Positions 1 through 10,166 of a stretch of DNA of 64,000 bases are shown piece by piece (position 1 is the first letter of the stretch; every line of letters starts with the position of its first letter). The position numbers and the translations under genes are program-made. The notes under the pieces were generated by a model. It searched no databases, was not told the DNA's origin, and saw nothing but the letters and a program-made list of their open reading frames with translations. Source of the DNA: Takakia lepidozioides (lineage: Eukaryota > Streptophyta > Takakiopsida > Takakiales > Takakiaceae); assembly GCA_030704615.1 (NCBI GenBank), contig CM060733.1:48732001-48796000 (forward strand), read 5' to 3'.

Positions 1-854
1 CACGGACTTTGTCATCTCATCCTTCCGGTAAGCCTTCCGGATCTTCCTTTGGAACGTCGTCTCGCTCCTGTACAGCAACATGAGCTGCTGTTTTCTACTT
101 AAAGCATCGGCCACCACGTTGTCCCGTCCCGGTTTGTACTGGATATCCACGTCAAACATTGCCAAAGTGTCTTGCCACCTAAGTTGTTTTGGTGACAATT
201 TAGACTATGTGGCAAAATACTTCACCGTGACATTGTCCGTGAACACCTTCACTGGGTTGGAACCAACATAGTGGTGCCAAAGCTCAAGGCAATGTACCAC
301 CGCCTTCATTTCTTTCTCGTGCGTAGGCCATCGTCGCTCCACTTCATTCAGTTTCTTACTTTCGTAAGTCACTGGACGTCCATACTGCATGAGCACACCC
401 CCAATTGCGAAGTCCAACACATCTGTGTGAATCTCAAATGGACGGTCCAACTCCGGGATTTTCAGGACTGGAGCTTCCGCCATCCGCTGCTTCAATTCGG
501 CAAAAGCTTGGCCACAAAAGGTGTTCCATACCCATATCTTGGACTTACACAGAAGGTCTGACAGTGGCCCCGCGATCTTGGCGAAATTTCTCACATACTT
601 TCGATAATAGGAGACAAGTCTTAAGAAGGATCGCACTCCCGGGACCGAAGTCGGAGGCTCCAAGTCCAAAATCGCCCTCACATTTCTGTCATCCATTTTG
701 ATCCCATCCTGTGTAATCACATGCCCTAGGAACTCCACTTTTGTGACCCCGAATTCGCACTTTGAAGCTTTGACATACAGTTTCCCTTCCCGCAATTTTA
801 GGAACACCCTTTTGAGGTGCTTCAGGTGTTTTTTTCGAGTACACCAAGATGTCG
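1..854 (-). mobile_element. Outer chromovirus copy, left part (RT C-terminus and RNase H), interrupted
   Basis: This is part of the pol region of a Ty3/gypsy retrotransposon, read on the minus strand. It corresponds closely to about 3893-4735 of the inner copy. It encodes the end of the reverse transcriptase ([19 protein letters not shown]) and the RNase H region (FEIHTD, KKLNEVERRWPTHEKEMKAV), and it runs off the window at base 1. The reading frame stops at 854, where the LTR of the inner element starts, and the same RT gene resumes at 7822. It differs from the inner copy at many positions, including an aspartate-to-valine-type change after FEIHTD and frame damage near 830. I read it as an older, dead copy. 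Homology and the target duplication make the assignment firm. Confidence 0.93.
850..854. repeat. Target-site duplication (left), TGTCG
   Basis: The bases TGTCG directly before the left LTR are repeated directly after the right LTR (7822-7826). This 5-bp duplication is typical of Ty3/gypsy integration. It shows that 855-7821 is a single insertion into an RT gene. Confidence 0.93.
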
Positions 855-1580
855 TGTTGCGCACCTCACCTCGGTAAGCTCCCCCCTCAAGTCATAGTTA
901 CTCGCTTTGATGCGCGCGCCTGACTCCCAACCGGCCGCCGGGCCAACTTGGAGCTTCGGCTGCTCACCGGGACATAACGGTCCCCCTTCGCTCTCCCGAA
1001 AGACCCTCCACCTATTTGGGCCTAGTGGAATTCCCTTTGGTAGATGGCAGTCCGGAACAGCTCCCCACTCTTTGGTCGCTTTCCGGCTCGCTCACTTACT
1101 CACTAGTTTTTGGTCACCAACGGGCTTGCACCGTTCTCGGGGTTACTACTCCCTATATATACTTCTGTAGCTGTCCGCGGGGGTTTCACAACCAGCCATG
1201 CCATTTTATGGCGAACCACCACGAAGACCCTCGATTCCCGGTGGTGAATCGCGGTGAGTCTTGGCCCGCTCACCACGGCCCCTATGGACCGTGATGAGTC
1301 CCAAGACTCCCCACGACTCCCACCACGAGGTCTCCGCCCCCATGGTGAGTCCTATGCCACCCCCACTAAGTCCCACTAAGCTACCACCACCCCTTGTGGA
1401 GCCACCCCCACCGCAACCCGGTGTGCGGGGCTCCACCTAGTGAGCGCCTCCGCTTCCCTGAGTGCCTTGGGCACTCAAGGGTGCTTCAGCCCCCCATACC
1501 TATCGCTGTCGCTGCCCCCACCACAGGGGCAGCCCCTCATGTGTCCCGACCCCCTGCCCTCAAGGCAAAGGGCCGCGACA
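855..1580 (-). repeat. 3' LTR of the inner chromovirus
   Basis: A 726-bp LTR, TG...CA on either strand (TGTTGCGC to GGCCGCGACA on plus). It is a near-perfect copy of 7097-7821. A TATATATA stretch at about 1154-1162 can serve as TATA box for minus-strand transcription. Its short ORFs on both strands have no family resemblance and are not genes. Confidence 0.95.
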
Positions 1581-1594
1581 CACACCCCTACCAA
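1581..1594 (-). other. Polypurine tract
   Basis: Directly internal to the 3' LTR. On the minus strand it reads TTGGTAGGGGTGTG, the purine-rich plus-strand primer expected at this place. Its position fits well, though its purine run is imperfect. Confidence 0.7.
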
Positions 1595-2486
1595 CAGAGA
1601 GTCGATGTCCTCGTCGACTTGTCCATTTTGTAGAAACGAACATCCAAGTTGTGGCGTCCCACATCAAGGAGTTTGTTTCTGTACCATGGCGTCCCATGGC
1701 AAAGAGCCAAACCCCACACTTGACTCTACTCTCCACTAGCTAGTTCGGCTGACTTCCTCCAAGTCCCGGCCAAGGGTGGAGCCTCTCCAGCTCCTCCTAG
1801 TGCACTCTTCTTGGCCTACTTCAAGGCCAAGGAACGATCCTCCCCGAGGATCGAATCGCCTTACTGCAACAACATTGTTTGCGATCGCTCATGATGCCGC
1901 TTTTGGCATCACCTTGAGCAAGGGTTCACTTGGAATCCTCTTTGACTAGGAAAATAACCTTGAACCAACCGTGCGCCCCAATCACTACAATTGGGTCCGC
2001 CTTGGAATGCTGGCCTGAGGTACGGGAACACGCCGAAGCCGCACTACGACTTCGTCCCGAGGCTACACGATTATAGTACGTAAACGGAAGCACGTAGCTT
2101 CCGCGTTAGCCCGCACTACAAGGCAACCCCCTCGGTAGCGCAGTTATAGTACGCGCACGCGCCAGGTGCGCACTAGCACGTGAACTCCCAAAGAAGGCGC
2201 AAGTTTCCTTGCCCCTTGGATGGGAGTCACCCGATTTCGGCACTGCGCAAACACACGATTAACCCAATTTACCTCTCCCACTTTTGTAAGCTAGCATGCA
2301 TTCTACACACTAGCCAACCACACCATGCATCACCATTCCAAACACAATAGGACTCACAATATTTGGAACCCATTTCCTTTATAACAAATTTTTGTACAAT
2401 ACAAGTTTTTGCAATCGGATTCCTGAGCTAGCTAAACCGGGCTAAGCATGCATTTCCTCCCCCACGCTCCAAGGTTGATGTCCCCA
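1595..2486 (-). other. 3' non-coding part of the inner chromovirus
   Basis: About 890 bases between the end of the chromodomain and the polypurine tract. I see no conserved protein in any frame. A long 3' untranslated internal region of this kind is common in plant chromoviruses. Confidence 0.7.
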
Positions 2487-3439
2487 TCAACGTTTCTTCC
2501 GCTTTTGAGGTCGCCCTTCGAACGCTGCAACTGCCTCGGATGCGTTTCCCATTTCTGAGGCACGCACCCAAGATGCCTCCACATGATGATAGCCCTTCCA
2601 TTTGACGAGATACTCCGTTTCTCGGTTCTTGAACCTCCTCGACTTTAAGTATTGCCTCCACCTCGTACTCGGGTTCATTTTCATGATCCAACAGCATAGG
2701 TGGCGGACGCAACACTTGATGCCGATTCGGACGTGCTTCATCTTTGAAGTAAGGCTTCAAAAGGGAGACATGGAATACTGGGTGCACCTTGCTGTTTGCC
2801 GGCAGCTCCAATTCATACACATCCTCATTCATAACCTTCCGAATGCGAAAGGGGCCCGCATACGGAGGTACGAACTTCGGACTCACTTCCGGAGGTAGTC
2901 GAAAATTCTTGATGTTCAACCAGACCTCTGTGCCTGCCTCAAACTTCACTTCCCTCCGCTTCCGATTCGCCTGCCTTTCATACCGTTTCCTAGCTTTGGC
3001 AATGTTGTACTTTGCGAGCTTCAACAAACGCTCGCGTTCTTCCAGTACCGCCGCTACTGCCGGTTCCTCAACGTCCTGGGCGGCCCAACTTGTTGGCACC
3101 AGAGGTGCTTTTCCATAGACCAATACGAAAGGGGAAACTCCCGTTGCGGAGTGTTCTGTGTTATTATAACAGAACTCTGTCGCGTCTAAGTGTTCCACCC
3201 AGTCTGTTTGGTCTGCCGACACGTAATTCCGCAAGATCTGCTTCACTACGGAATTCACCCTTTCTGTTTGGCCGTCGGTCGTAGGTCGGAAGGCTGTGCT
3301 CATCTTCAGCCTCGTCCCCATCTTCTTCCAAAGTGCTCTCCAGAATTTACTCGTAAACTTTGGATCGCGGTCCGAGACAATATCCTTCGGGATTCCATGA
3401 TGCTTTAAGACGTGGGCGAAGTAAAGTCGTCATGTCTCC
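2487..3439 (-). pseudogene. Integrase C-terminal half plus chromodomain (broken)
   Basis: Minus-strand pol segment. It carries the end of the integrase core (MSTAFRPTTDGQTERVN), the C-terminal integrase domain (VWLNIKNFRLP, GPFRIRKV, HPVFHVSLLKPY) and a chromodomain (EYEVEAIL, then YLVKWKGYHHVEASWV). The chromodomain is split between two frames by a 1-bp shift near 2640, where the main frame ends and a second frame (2741-2487) completes it down to a basic C-terminus (GRPQKRKKR). Two in-frame stops near 3428 and 3437 separate this part from the upstream integrase. Chromodomains of this class are known to guide integration to heterochromatin; that role here is from family knowledge. Confidence 0.9.
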
Positions 3440-4206
3440 TACGCCGTTGCCGTCTCCTTGGTGGGGATGAAATGGCCCATTTTACTGAACCTATCTACCA
3501 CCACCATGATTGCATCGAATCCTTTTGACAGCGGCATAGCAGTCATGAAATCCATCGAGACGCTTTCCCAAGTCCCCTCTGGAATCGGCAAGGGTTGTAA
3601 CAGCCCCGCTTGCTTTTTGTACTCGCTCCGGTTTTGTTGGCATGTGGTGCATGTCTTGACATACTCCTCTGCCTCCTCCCTCAGTTTGGGCCAGAAATAC
3701 TCTTTCTTCAAGAGTGCCGCAGTGCGCTTGGCTCCGCCGTGGCCCGCAAGCGGGCTATCATGGCATTCTCTCAGGAGGCTATCTCTGATCCCTCCCTTCG
3801 ACACGTAGAGAAGTTTTTGCTTATACCGGAGCAGTCCATTTTGCAAGTGGAACTGCGATTTAACCCCCATTCTCAAGTCCTGCATTGCCAGCTCATCCTT
3901 CCGGCAAGCCTTCCGGATCTTCCTTTGGAGCGCCGTCTCGCCCTTGTACACCAACAAGAGCTGCTGTTTTCTACTTAAAGCATCGGCCACCACATTGTCT
4001 CGTCCCGGTTTGTACTGGATATCCACGTCGAACACTGCCAAAGTATCTTGCCACCTAAGTTGTTTTGGGGACAACTTGGGCTGCGTGGCAAAATACTTCA
4101 CCGTGACATTGTCCGTGAACACCTTCACTGGGTTGGAACCAACATAGTGGCGCCAGAGCTCAAGGCAATGCACCACCGCCTTCATCTCTTTTCGTGCGTC
4201 GGCCAC
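3439..4206 (-). pseudogene. RNase H end and integrase N-terminal half (broken)
   Basis: Minus-strand pol segment. It begins inside RNase H ([31 protein letters not shown], then QYKPGRDNVVADALSR). It continues into the integrase HHCC zinc domain (CHDSPLAGHGGAKRT, CTTCQQNR) and the first catalytic aspartate region (SMDFMTAMPL, VVVDRFSKMGHF). At the 5' side a 1-bp deletion near 4190 breaks the frame within THEKEMKAV. At the 3' side a TAG ends it at 3439. The second and third acidic residues of the integrase core lie in the next segment. Confidence 0.92.
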
Positions 4207-4991
4207 CGTTGCTCCACTTCATTCAGTTTTTTACTTTCGTAAGCCACTGGACGTCCATCTTGCATAAGTACACCCCCAATCGCGAAGTCCGATGCATCTG
4301 TATGAATCTCAAACGGACGATCGAACTCCGAGATTTTCAAGACTGGAGCTTCCGACATCCGCTGCTTCAATTCAGCAAAAGCTTGGCCACAAAATGTGTT
4401 CCATACCCAGACTTTGGATTTACACAGAAGGTCCGACAGCGGCCCCGCGATCTTGGCGAAATTTCTCACATACTTCCGGTAATAGGAGGCGAGTCCTAGG
4501 AAGGATCGCACTCCCGGGACCGAAGTCGGAGGCTCCCAGTCCAAGATCGCCCTCACCTTTCTGTCATCCATTTTGATCCCATCCTGTGTAATCACATGCC
4601 CCAGGAACTCCACTTTTGTGACCCCGAATTCGCACTTTGAAGCTTTGGCATACAGCTTCCCTTCCCGCAATTTTTGGAACACCCTTTTGAGGTGCTCCAG
4701 GTGCTCCTCCTTTGTTTTCGAGTACACCAAGATGTCGTCGATGTACACGATCACAAAGTCATCCAACCACTCCTGGAAAAGGCTGTTCATCAGCGTGCTA
4801 AATGTCGCTGGTGCATTGGTGAGCCCAAAAGGCATCACCAAGAACTCATATGAACCATACCTTGTCCTGCATGCGGTCTTCTCCTCATCTCCTTCCGCCA
4901 CCCGAATTTGGTGATAGCCGGAGCGCAAGTCGATCCGGCTGAAATACTTCGCTCCTGCCAACCGATCGAAGAGGTCGTCGATCCTTGGCAA
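4182..4991 (-). pseudogene. Reverse transcriptase core and start of RNase H (broken)
   Basis: Minus-strand pol segment with the RT catalytic motif YIDD ([14 protein letters not shown]), the preceding [10 protein letters not shown] motif and the LGHVITQDG / [15 protein letters not shown] connection typical of Ty3/gypsy, followed by the RNase H start ([16 protein letters not shown]). A 1-bp deletion near 4993 separates it from the upstream frame, which carries KNRY. Another 1-bp deletion near 4190 separates it from RNase H downstream. Confidence 0.93.
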
Positions 4992-6487
4992 AGGTACCGG
5001 TTTTTGATAGTCACCTTATTCAGAGCCTTGTAATCGACACACATCCGCAGCGTCCCATCCTTCTTGTCTGCAAATAGCACCGGGGCTCCGTAAGGTGACT
5101 TACTCAGCCGGATGTACCCCTTTGACATTAGATCCTTGAGCTGAGTCTTCAGCTCGACCAACTCTCTGTGGCTCAACCGGTAGGGCGCCTTGGCAGGCGG
5201 TTCCGATCCCGGTATCACCTCAATCTTGTGGTCAACTCCTCTTCGCGGTGGCAAGCCGCTTGGTAAATCCTCTGGCATCACATCCTGGTATTTCTCCAAA
5301 ATCCCCTTGATCCAATCTGGGCTCGGCTCCCCATCGCCTTCTCCTTTCACTTCTCTAATGTAAAGCAAAAACTGGGGCTCGTGTGCCTCCTCCACGGCCC
5401 ACTCCTTTGCTGACAGAAGGTTTATTCGCCCTCCCACGGATTTGGGCGTTTCTGACACTCGTAAAACCTCGCCACCATTCCCACATGGCAGCGTGACTAC
5501 TCTCTTGCGGCCATCTATGACCGCTCCGGATTTGCTCAAAAAGGTCATCCCCAAAATGAGATCCACTCCATCGATCTCGCAGATGGTGAAGTTCTCACGT
5601 CCCTCCCAACTCCCCAGTTGAAGAGGAACATCAATCGCCAACCTTGTCGCCAACTGTGGTTCTCCTTTGGCAGAACGCACCTCAATAGAGGCCCCCACGT
5701 CACTTGTCGGGAGTCCCAGCTTTTGTGTCGTTGCCGGTGTCATGAAGGAGTGCGACGCTCCTGTGTCCACCAACAACGACACATTAGTTCCGGATATTAT
5801 CCCATCCACGAACAATAACTGACTCCCTTTTCGTAAGGCGCCAGTTTCCTGATACAACTCACAAGAAAATTTGCCTACCTTGCAAGTCCTGGCGACCACC
5901 ACTTCCACCAAGCGACTGACGGTATCTTCCGACAGCTCCGTGGTCGCCCGAGTCATGTTCAATTTCCGGGGCTTCGTGCACTTCTTGGCCATGTGCCCGG
6001 GCTCCCCGCAATTGAAACATACTCCATCAAAGGTCGCCTTCTGTCCGCCATAAGCCGCTCCACCCACTTTTCCTTTCGAAGCACCGGGTGCCGCCTTGAC
6101 GTGTGAAGGCCCTCCCTTCGATTTCCACGTGCTATTTTCGCCGCGTGGCCTATCCCACTTCTTTTCCGGTCGGAAGGAGTCACCTTCCCGCCGAATCTTC
6201 TTGTGGTTCAGCTCCGTACGACCTTGTCTTTCACCCCTAGGAACATCTGAGAAACATTCAGCCCTCTCAATAGCCTCGTTCAAAGTCTTGGGTGGCTTCT
6301 CCTCCAACTTCCGCCTGGCCCATGGGGCCAGTCCCGCCACAAAGTTGAAGACCATTTTTGGTTCTGCCATGTCCGCGACTTCGAGCAACAGCACATTGAA
6401 AGCCTGGACATATCCCCGAATGTCATCTGTTTGCTTCAAATTCCTCATCTTGTCCCGGGCGAGCCAGGACGCGTTGAGGGGGCACAA
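4992..6487 (-). pseudogene. Gag C-terminus, aspartic protease and RT N-terminus (broken)
   Basis: Minus strand. Order of domains: gag capsid end ([20 protein letters not shown]), a CCHC nucleocapsid knuckle ([14 protein letters not shown]), an aspartic protease with the DTGA active site ([11 protein letters not shown]) and ILGMTFL flap region, then the RT N-terminus ([38 protein letters not shown]). Gag and pol lie in one frame, the single-polyprotein arrangement usual for many plant chromoviruses. A 1-bp insertion in a C run near 6480 breaks the link to the gag N-terminus: five Cs here, where the outer copy has a shorter CCTCTC run. Confidence 0.93.
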
Positions 6488-7042
6488 ACTGTCTCTTCAT
6501 CGAATCCTTGAACCCACTCCAGTTCAAGGTTTCCGGGCTTGGACCTCGGTCGTGAAGGCGTTTCTGCCACCATTGTTGAGCATAGCCCCTCAAATAGGTG
6601 GGAGCCACTTCCACCCGATCCTCGTCACTCAACTTGGCCGCCCGGAAGCACTGCTCTAGCTCCAAGAGCCAGGTGTTGAGTGCCTTCCGATTTCGGACGC
6701 CCTCGAAGGTGTCAGGTTCCTTAGGCTTCACCTTAAACTTTGCCTTAGCGGAAGTGGCATTAGCCGCCTTCAACACGTCTTTCAACGTCCCGCCAAACTG
6801 CGCCAACAACCCTTCCCAAAAGGCTGCCGGCATGGGAGGCATCTCTTGGTTTGTCGGGGCTCTCAAGGATTCCTCGGGCTCCGACTCCTCGGATTCCTCC
6901 CGCTCTTGGGCGGCCTCGTTTTCGGAAACATGCATCGCTTCCTCAAACGGCCGCCTCGTGTGACACGCCGCCCCCATCGGGCTCACCGGGATCATCATGT
7001 TTTGGGCCGTTCCGCTTTCGCTTCGGCTTGCCCGACCCCATG
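6423..7042 (-). pseudogene. Gag N-terminus of the inner chromovirus (broken)
   Basis: Minus strand. It encodes the retrotransposon gag core ([47 protein letters not shown]), which forms the capsid. The start is ambiguous. An ATG at 7042 opens a basic N-terminus (MGSGKPKRKRNG) in a different frame that soon stops, and an ATG at 6998 lies in the frame of the gag core. An early frameshift is therefore likely. The frame is lost again after RQFVP through the C-run insertion near 6480. Confidence 0.88.
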
Positions 7043-7080
7043 ATGAGGCCAATCCCAAGGACGATCGTGTACTGAACTCT

Positions 7081-7094
7081 AAGCTCTGATACCA
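7081..7094 (-). other. Primer binding site, initiator tRNA-Met type
   Basis: The minus strand reads TGGTATCAGAGCTT two bases internal to the 5' LTR. The first 12 bases match the plant initiator tRNA-Met 3' end complement used by many plant LTR elements. Confidence 0.92.
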
Positions 7095-7096
7095 AG

Positions 7097-7821
7097 TGTC
7101 GCGCACCTCACTTCGGTAAGCTTCCCCCTCAAGTCATAGTTACTCGCTTTGATGCGCGCGCCTGACTCCCAACCGGCCGCCGGACCAACTTGGAGCTTCG
7201 GCTGCTCACCGGGACATAACGGTCCCCCTTTGCTCTCCCGAAAGACCCTCCACCTATTTGGGCCTAGTGGAATTCCCTTTGGTAGATGGCAGTCCGGAAC
7301 AGCTCCCCACTCTTTGGTCGCTTTCCGGCTCGCTCGCTTACTCACTAGTTTTTGGTCACCAACGGGCTTGCACCGTTCTCGGGGTTACTACTCCCTATAT
7401 ATACTTCTGTAGCTGTCCGCGGGGGTTTCACAACCAGCCATGCCATTTTATGGCGAACCACCACGAAGACCCTCGATTCCCGGTGGTGAATCGCGGTGAG
7501 TCTTGGCCCGCTCACCACGGCCCCTATGGACCGTGATGAGTCCCAAGACTCCCCACGACTCCCACCACGAGGTCTCCGCCCCCATGGTGAGTCCTATGCC
7601 ACCCCCACTAAGTCCCACTAAGCTACCACCACCCCTTGTGGAGCCACCCCCACCGCAACCCGGTGTTCGGGGCTCCACCTAGTGAGCGCCTCCGCTTCCC
7701 TGAGTGCCTTGGGCACTCAAGGGTGCTTCAGCCCCCCATACCTATCGCTGCGCTGCCCCCACCACAGGGGCAGCCCCTCATGTGTCCCGACCCCCTGCCC
7801 TCAAGGCAAAGGGCCGCGACA
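7097..7821 (-). repeat. 5' LTR of the inner chromovirus
   Basis: A 725-bp LTR matching 855-1580 except for about seven substitutions and one missing base in a CGCTGTCGCTG stretch. A TATATATA at about 7396-7403 is the likely TATA box for minus-strand transcription. The TG...CA ends are intact. Confidence 0.95.
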
Positions 7822-8913
7822 TGTCGTCGATATACACGATCACAAAGTCATCCAACCACTCATGGAAATGGCTATTCATTAGCGTGCTAAAGGTCGCAGG
7901 TGCGTTGGTGAGCCGAAAAGGCATCACCAAGAACTCATATGAACCATATATTGTCCTGCACGCGGTCTTCTCCTCCTCTCTTTCCGCAACTCGGATTTGA
8001 TGGTAATCTGAGCGCAAATCGATCCGGCTGAAATACTTTGTTCCTGCCACCCGATCGAAGAGGTTGTCGATCCTTGGCAAATGGTACCGGTTTTTTATAG
8101 TCGCCGTATTCAGAGCCCTTTAATCGACACACATCTGCAGCGTCCCGTCCTTCTTGTCTGCGAATAGCACCGGGGCTCTGTAAGGTGACTTACTCGGCCA
8201 GATGTACCCCTTGACATTAGATCCTTGAGCTGGGCCTTCAGCTCAACCAACTTTCTGCGGCTCAACCGGTAGGGCGCCTTGGTAGGCGGCTCCGATCACG
8301 GTATCACCTCTATCTTGTAATCAACTCCTCTTCGCGGTGGCAAGCCGCTTGGTAAATCCTCCGGCATCACATCCTGGTATTTCTCCAGGATCCCCTTTAT
8401 CCAATCTGGGCTCGGCTCCCTATCGACTTCTCCTTCCACTTGTCTTACGTAAAGCAAAAACTGGGGTTCGTGTGGCTCCTCCATGGCCCACTCCTTTGCT
8501 GTCAGCAGGTTTATTCGCCCTCCCACTTGGTTGGGCGTTTCCGACATCCATAAAACTTCGCCACCATCCCCACACGATAGCGTGACTACTCTCTTACGGC
8601 CATCTATGACTGCTCCGGATTTGCTCAAAAAGGTCATTCCCAAAATGAGATCCACTCCATCGATCTCGCAAATGGTGAAGTTATCATGTCCGTCCCAACT
8701 CCCCAGCTGAAGAGGAACATCGAACGCCAACCTTGTCGCCAGTTGTGGTTCTCCTTTGGCAAAACGCACTTCAATAGGTGCCCCCACATCACTTGTCGGG
8801 AGCTCCAGCTTCCATGCCATTGCCGGTGTCATGAAGGAGTGCGACGCTCCTGTGTCCACCAACAACGATACGTTAGTTCCGGAATTATCCTACTCACGAA
8901 CATTAACTGACTC
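7822..8913 (-). mobile_element. Outer chromovirus copy, right part (RT N-terminus and protease)
   Basis: This continues the RT gene that was cut at 854; the first five bases (TGTCG, 7822-7826) are the duplicated target. Minus-strand content: RT around [29 protein letters not shown] and [10 protein letters not shown], then the protease with DTGASHSF (8296-8865) and [15 protein letters not shown]. It matches inner 4735-5822 with scattered differences and frameshifts (near 8080 and 8215, for example). Similarity to the inner copy ends abruptly at about 8913, just after the sequence that follows protease toward gag. The missing gag is found inverted at 9166-10166. Confidence 0.92.
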
Positions 8914-9165
8914 CATTGAGGAAGAGGATGATCAAGCTGCTCCTGTGACGCCATAGAGGTGATCACGGATTTTTTGAAGGTCCCCTCTGTGGTTCTTCTC
9001 TTCAATTTCAGCTTCCAGGATGGCCTCCAGAAATTGAGAAACCATTGATGAACATTTCCATATACAAGGGTTTGAGTTTCACTGCTCTCCCTTGGTTCTG
9101 AGAGGACACTTTTCTTAACCCAAATTGATCCCTGTGGTGGTTGGGAGGCATAGATGTCAGCTTCA
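8914..9165. other. Unassigned 250-bp segment between inverted chromovirus parts
   Basis: This segment has no match to the inner chromovirus. On the minus strand one frame gives an acidic, coding-like string (AILEAEIEEKNHRGDLQ, then DHLYGVTGAA) ending in TGA. I do not recognise it. It sits exactly where the pro and gag parts of the outer copy should meet, so it came in with the rearrangement. Confidence 0.5.
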
Positions 9166-10166
9166 TCCATTAAGACGGAAACTTCATGCTTCCGAAAGCA
9201 AGGCCGCTCAAGAACGGGAGAAATTTTGGGAGTCGGAGCCCGAGGACTTCCCAGAGGCTCCGCCAAACCAACAGAGCCTTCCATGCCAACAGCCTTTTGG
9301 GAAGGGTTGTTGGCGCAGTTTGGCGGGACGTTGAAAGACGTGTTGAGGGCGGCTAATGCCATTTCCATTAAGGCAAAGTTTAAGGTGAAGCCTAAGGAAC
9401 CCGGCACCTTCGAGGGCGTCCAAAATCGGAAGACATTCAACATCTGGCTCATGGAGCTAGAGCAGTACTTCCGGGCGGCCAAATTGAGTGACGAGGATCG
9501 GGTGGAATTGACTCCCACCTATTTGAGGGGGCTATGCTCAACAATGGTGGCAGAAACGCCTTCATGACCAAGGTCCAAACCCAGAAACCTTGAGCTGGAG
9601 TGGGTTCAAGAAACTTATGAAAAGATAGTTTGTGCCTCTCAACGCGTCATGAAATGGGCTTCAATTTCGTGGCGGGATTGGCCCCATGGGCCAGGCGGAA
9701 GTTGGAGGAGAAGCCACCTAAGACTTTAAACGAGGCAATTGAAAGGGCTGAATGCTTCTCGGATGTTCCTAGGGGCGAAAGACAAGGCCGTACGGAGCTA
9801 AACCACAAGAAGACCCGGCGAGAGGGTGACTCCTTCCGACCAGAAAAGAAGTGGGATAGGCCACGCGGCGACAATGGCACATGGAAATTGAAGGGAGGGC
9901 TTTCACACGTCAAGACGGCACCCGGTGCTCCGAAAGGAAAATCAGGTGCGGCGGCTTATGGCGGACAGAAGACGACCTTCGATGGAATGTGCTTTAATTG
10001 CGGGGAGCTCGGGCACATGGCCAAGAAGTGCGCAAAACCCCGACAATTGAACATGACTCAGGCGACCACGGAGCTCTCCAAAAATTCCATCGGCCGCTTG
10101 GTAAAAGCGGTGGTTGCCAAGATTTGCAAGGTAGGCAACTACTCTTGTGACTTGTATCACGAAACT
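9166..10166 (+). pseudogene. Outer chromovirus gag, inverted, with CCHC knuckle
   Basis: The gag gene of the same chromovirus family, but on the plus strand although its protease and RT lie on the minus strand. Frames at 9154-9567 and 9630-10166 carry [50 protein letters not shown] and the knuckle CFNCGELGHMAKKC. A frameshift near 9540 (YLRG followed by a lost base) and a gap near 9620 break it. Similarity ends at about 10166 right after GAAACTGG. That point lies only about 16 bases, in element coordinates, from where the minus-strand protease part ends at 8913. An inversion with one breakpoint between gag and protease explains this best. Confidence 0.9.

Larger units (their letters stand above)
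855..7821 (-). mobile_element. Nested Ty3/gypsy chromovirus, complete structure with both LTRs
   Basis: A full-length LTR retrotransposon on the minus strand. Order in transcription: 5' LTR (7821-7097), initiator tRNA-Met type primer site (7094-7081), gag with a CCHC knuckle, aspartic protease, reverse transcriptase, RNase H, integrase with a C-terminal chromodomain, 3' non-coding part, polypurine tract (1594-1581), 3' LTR (1580-855). The chromodomain after integrase places it among chromoviruses. The two LTRs differ by about seven substitutions and one 1-bp indel over 725 bp, so insertion was recent. The coding part is nonetheless broken by at least four 1-bp frameshifts and two in-frame stops, so this copy cannot make its own proteins. 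It lies inside the RT of an older relative. Confidence 0.95.

Noticed and set aside
1206-1436. Gly-rich ORFs in the LTR (also 7448-7678)
   Set aside because: The same ORF occurs in both LTR copies and only reflects the repeated GGTGGGAGTC-type sequence; no protein family.
3458-4914. Several plus-strand ORFs of 90-120 codons
   Set aside because: Antisense shadows of the chromovirus pol gene.
6096-6659. 187-codon plus-strand ORF
   Set aside because: Antisense of gag; no independent features.
8829-9518. 229-codon minus-strand ORF
   Set aside because: Mostly antisense of the inverted plus-strand gag; only the 8914-9165 part is unexplained and is reported separately.
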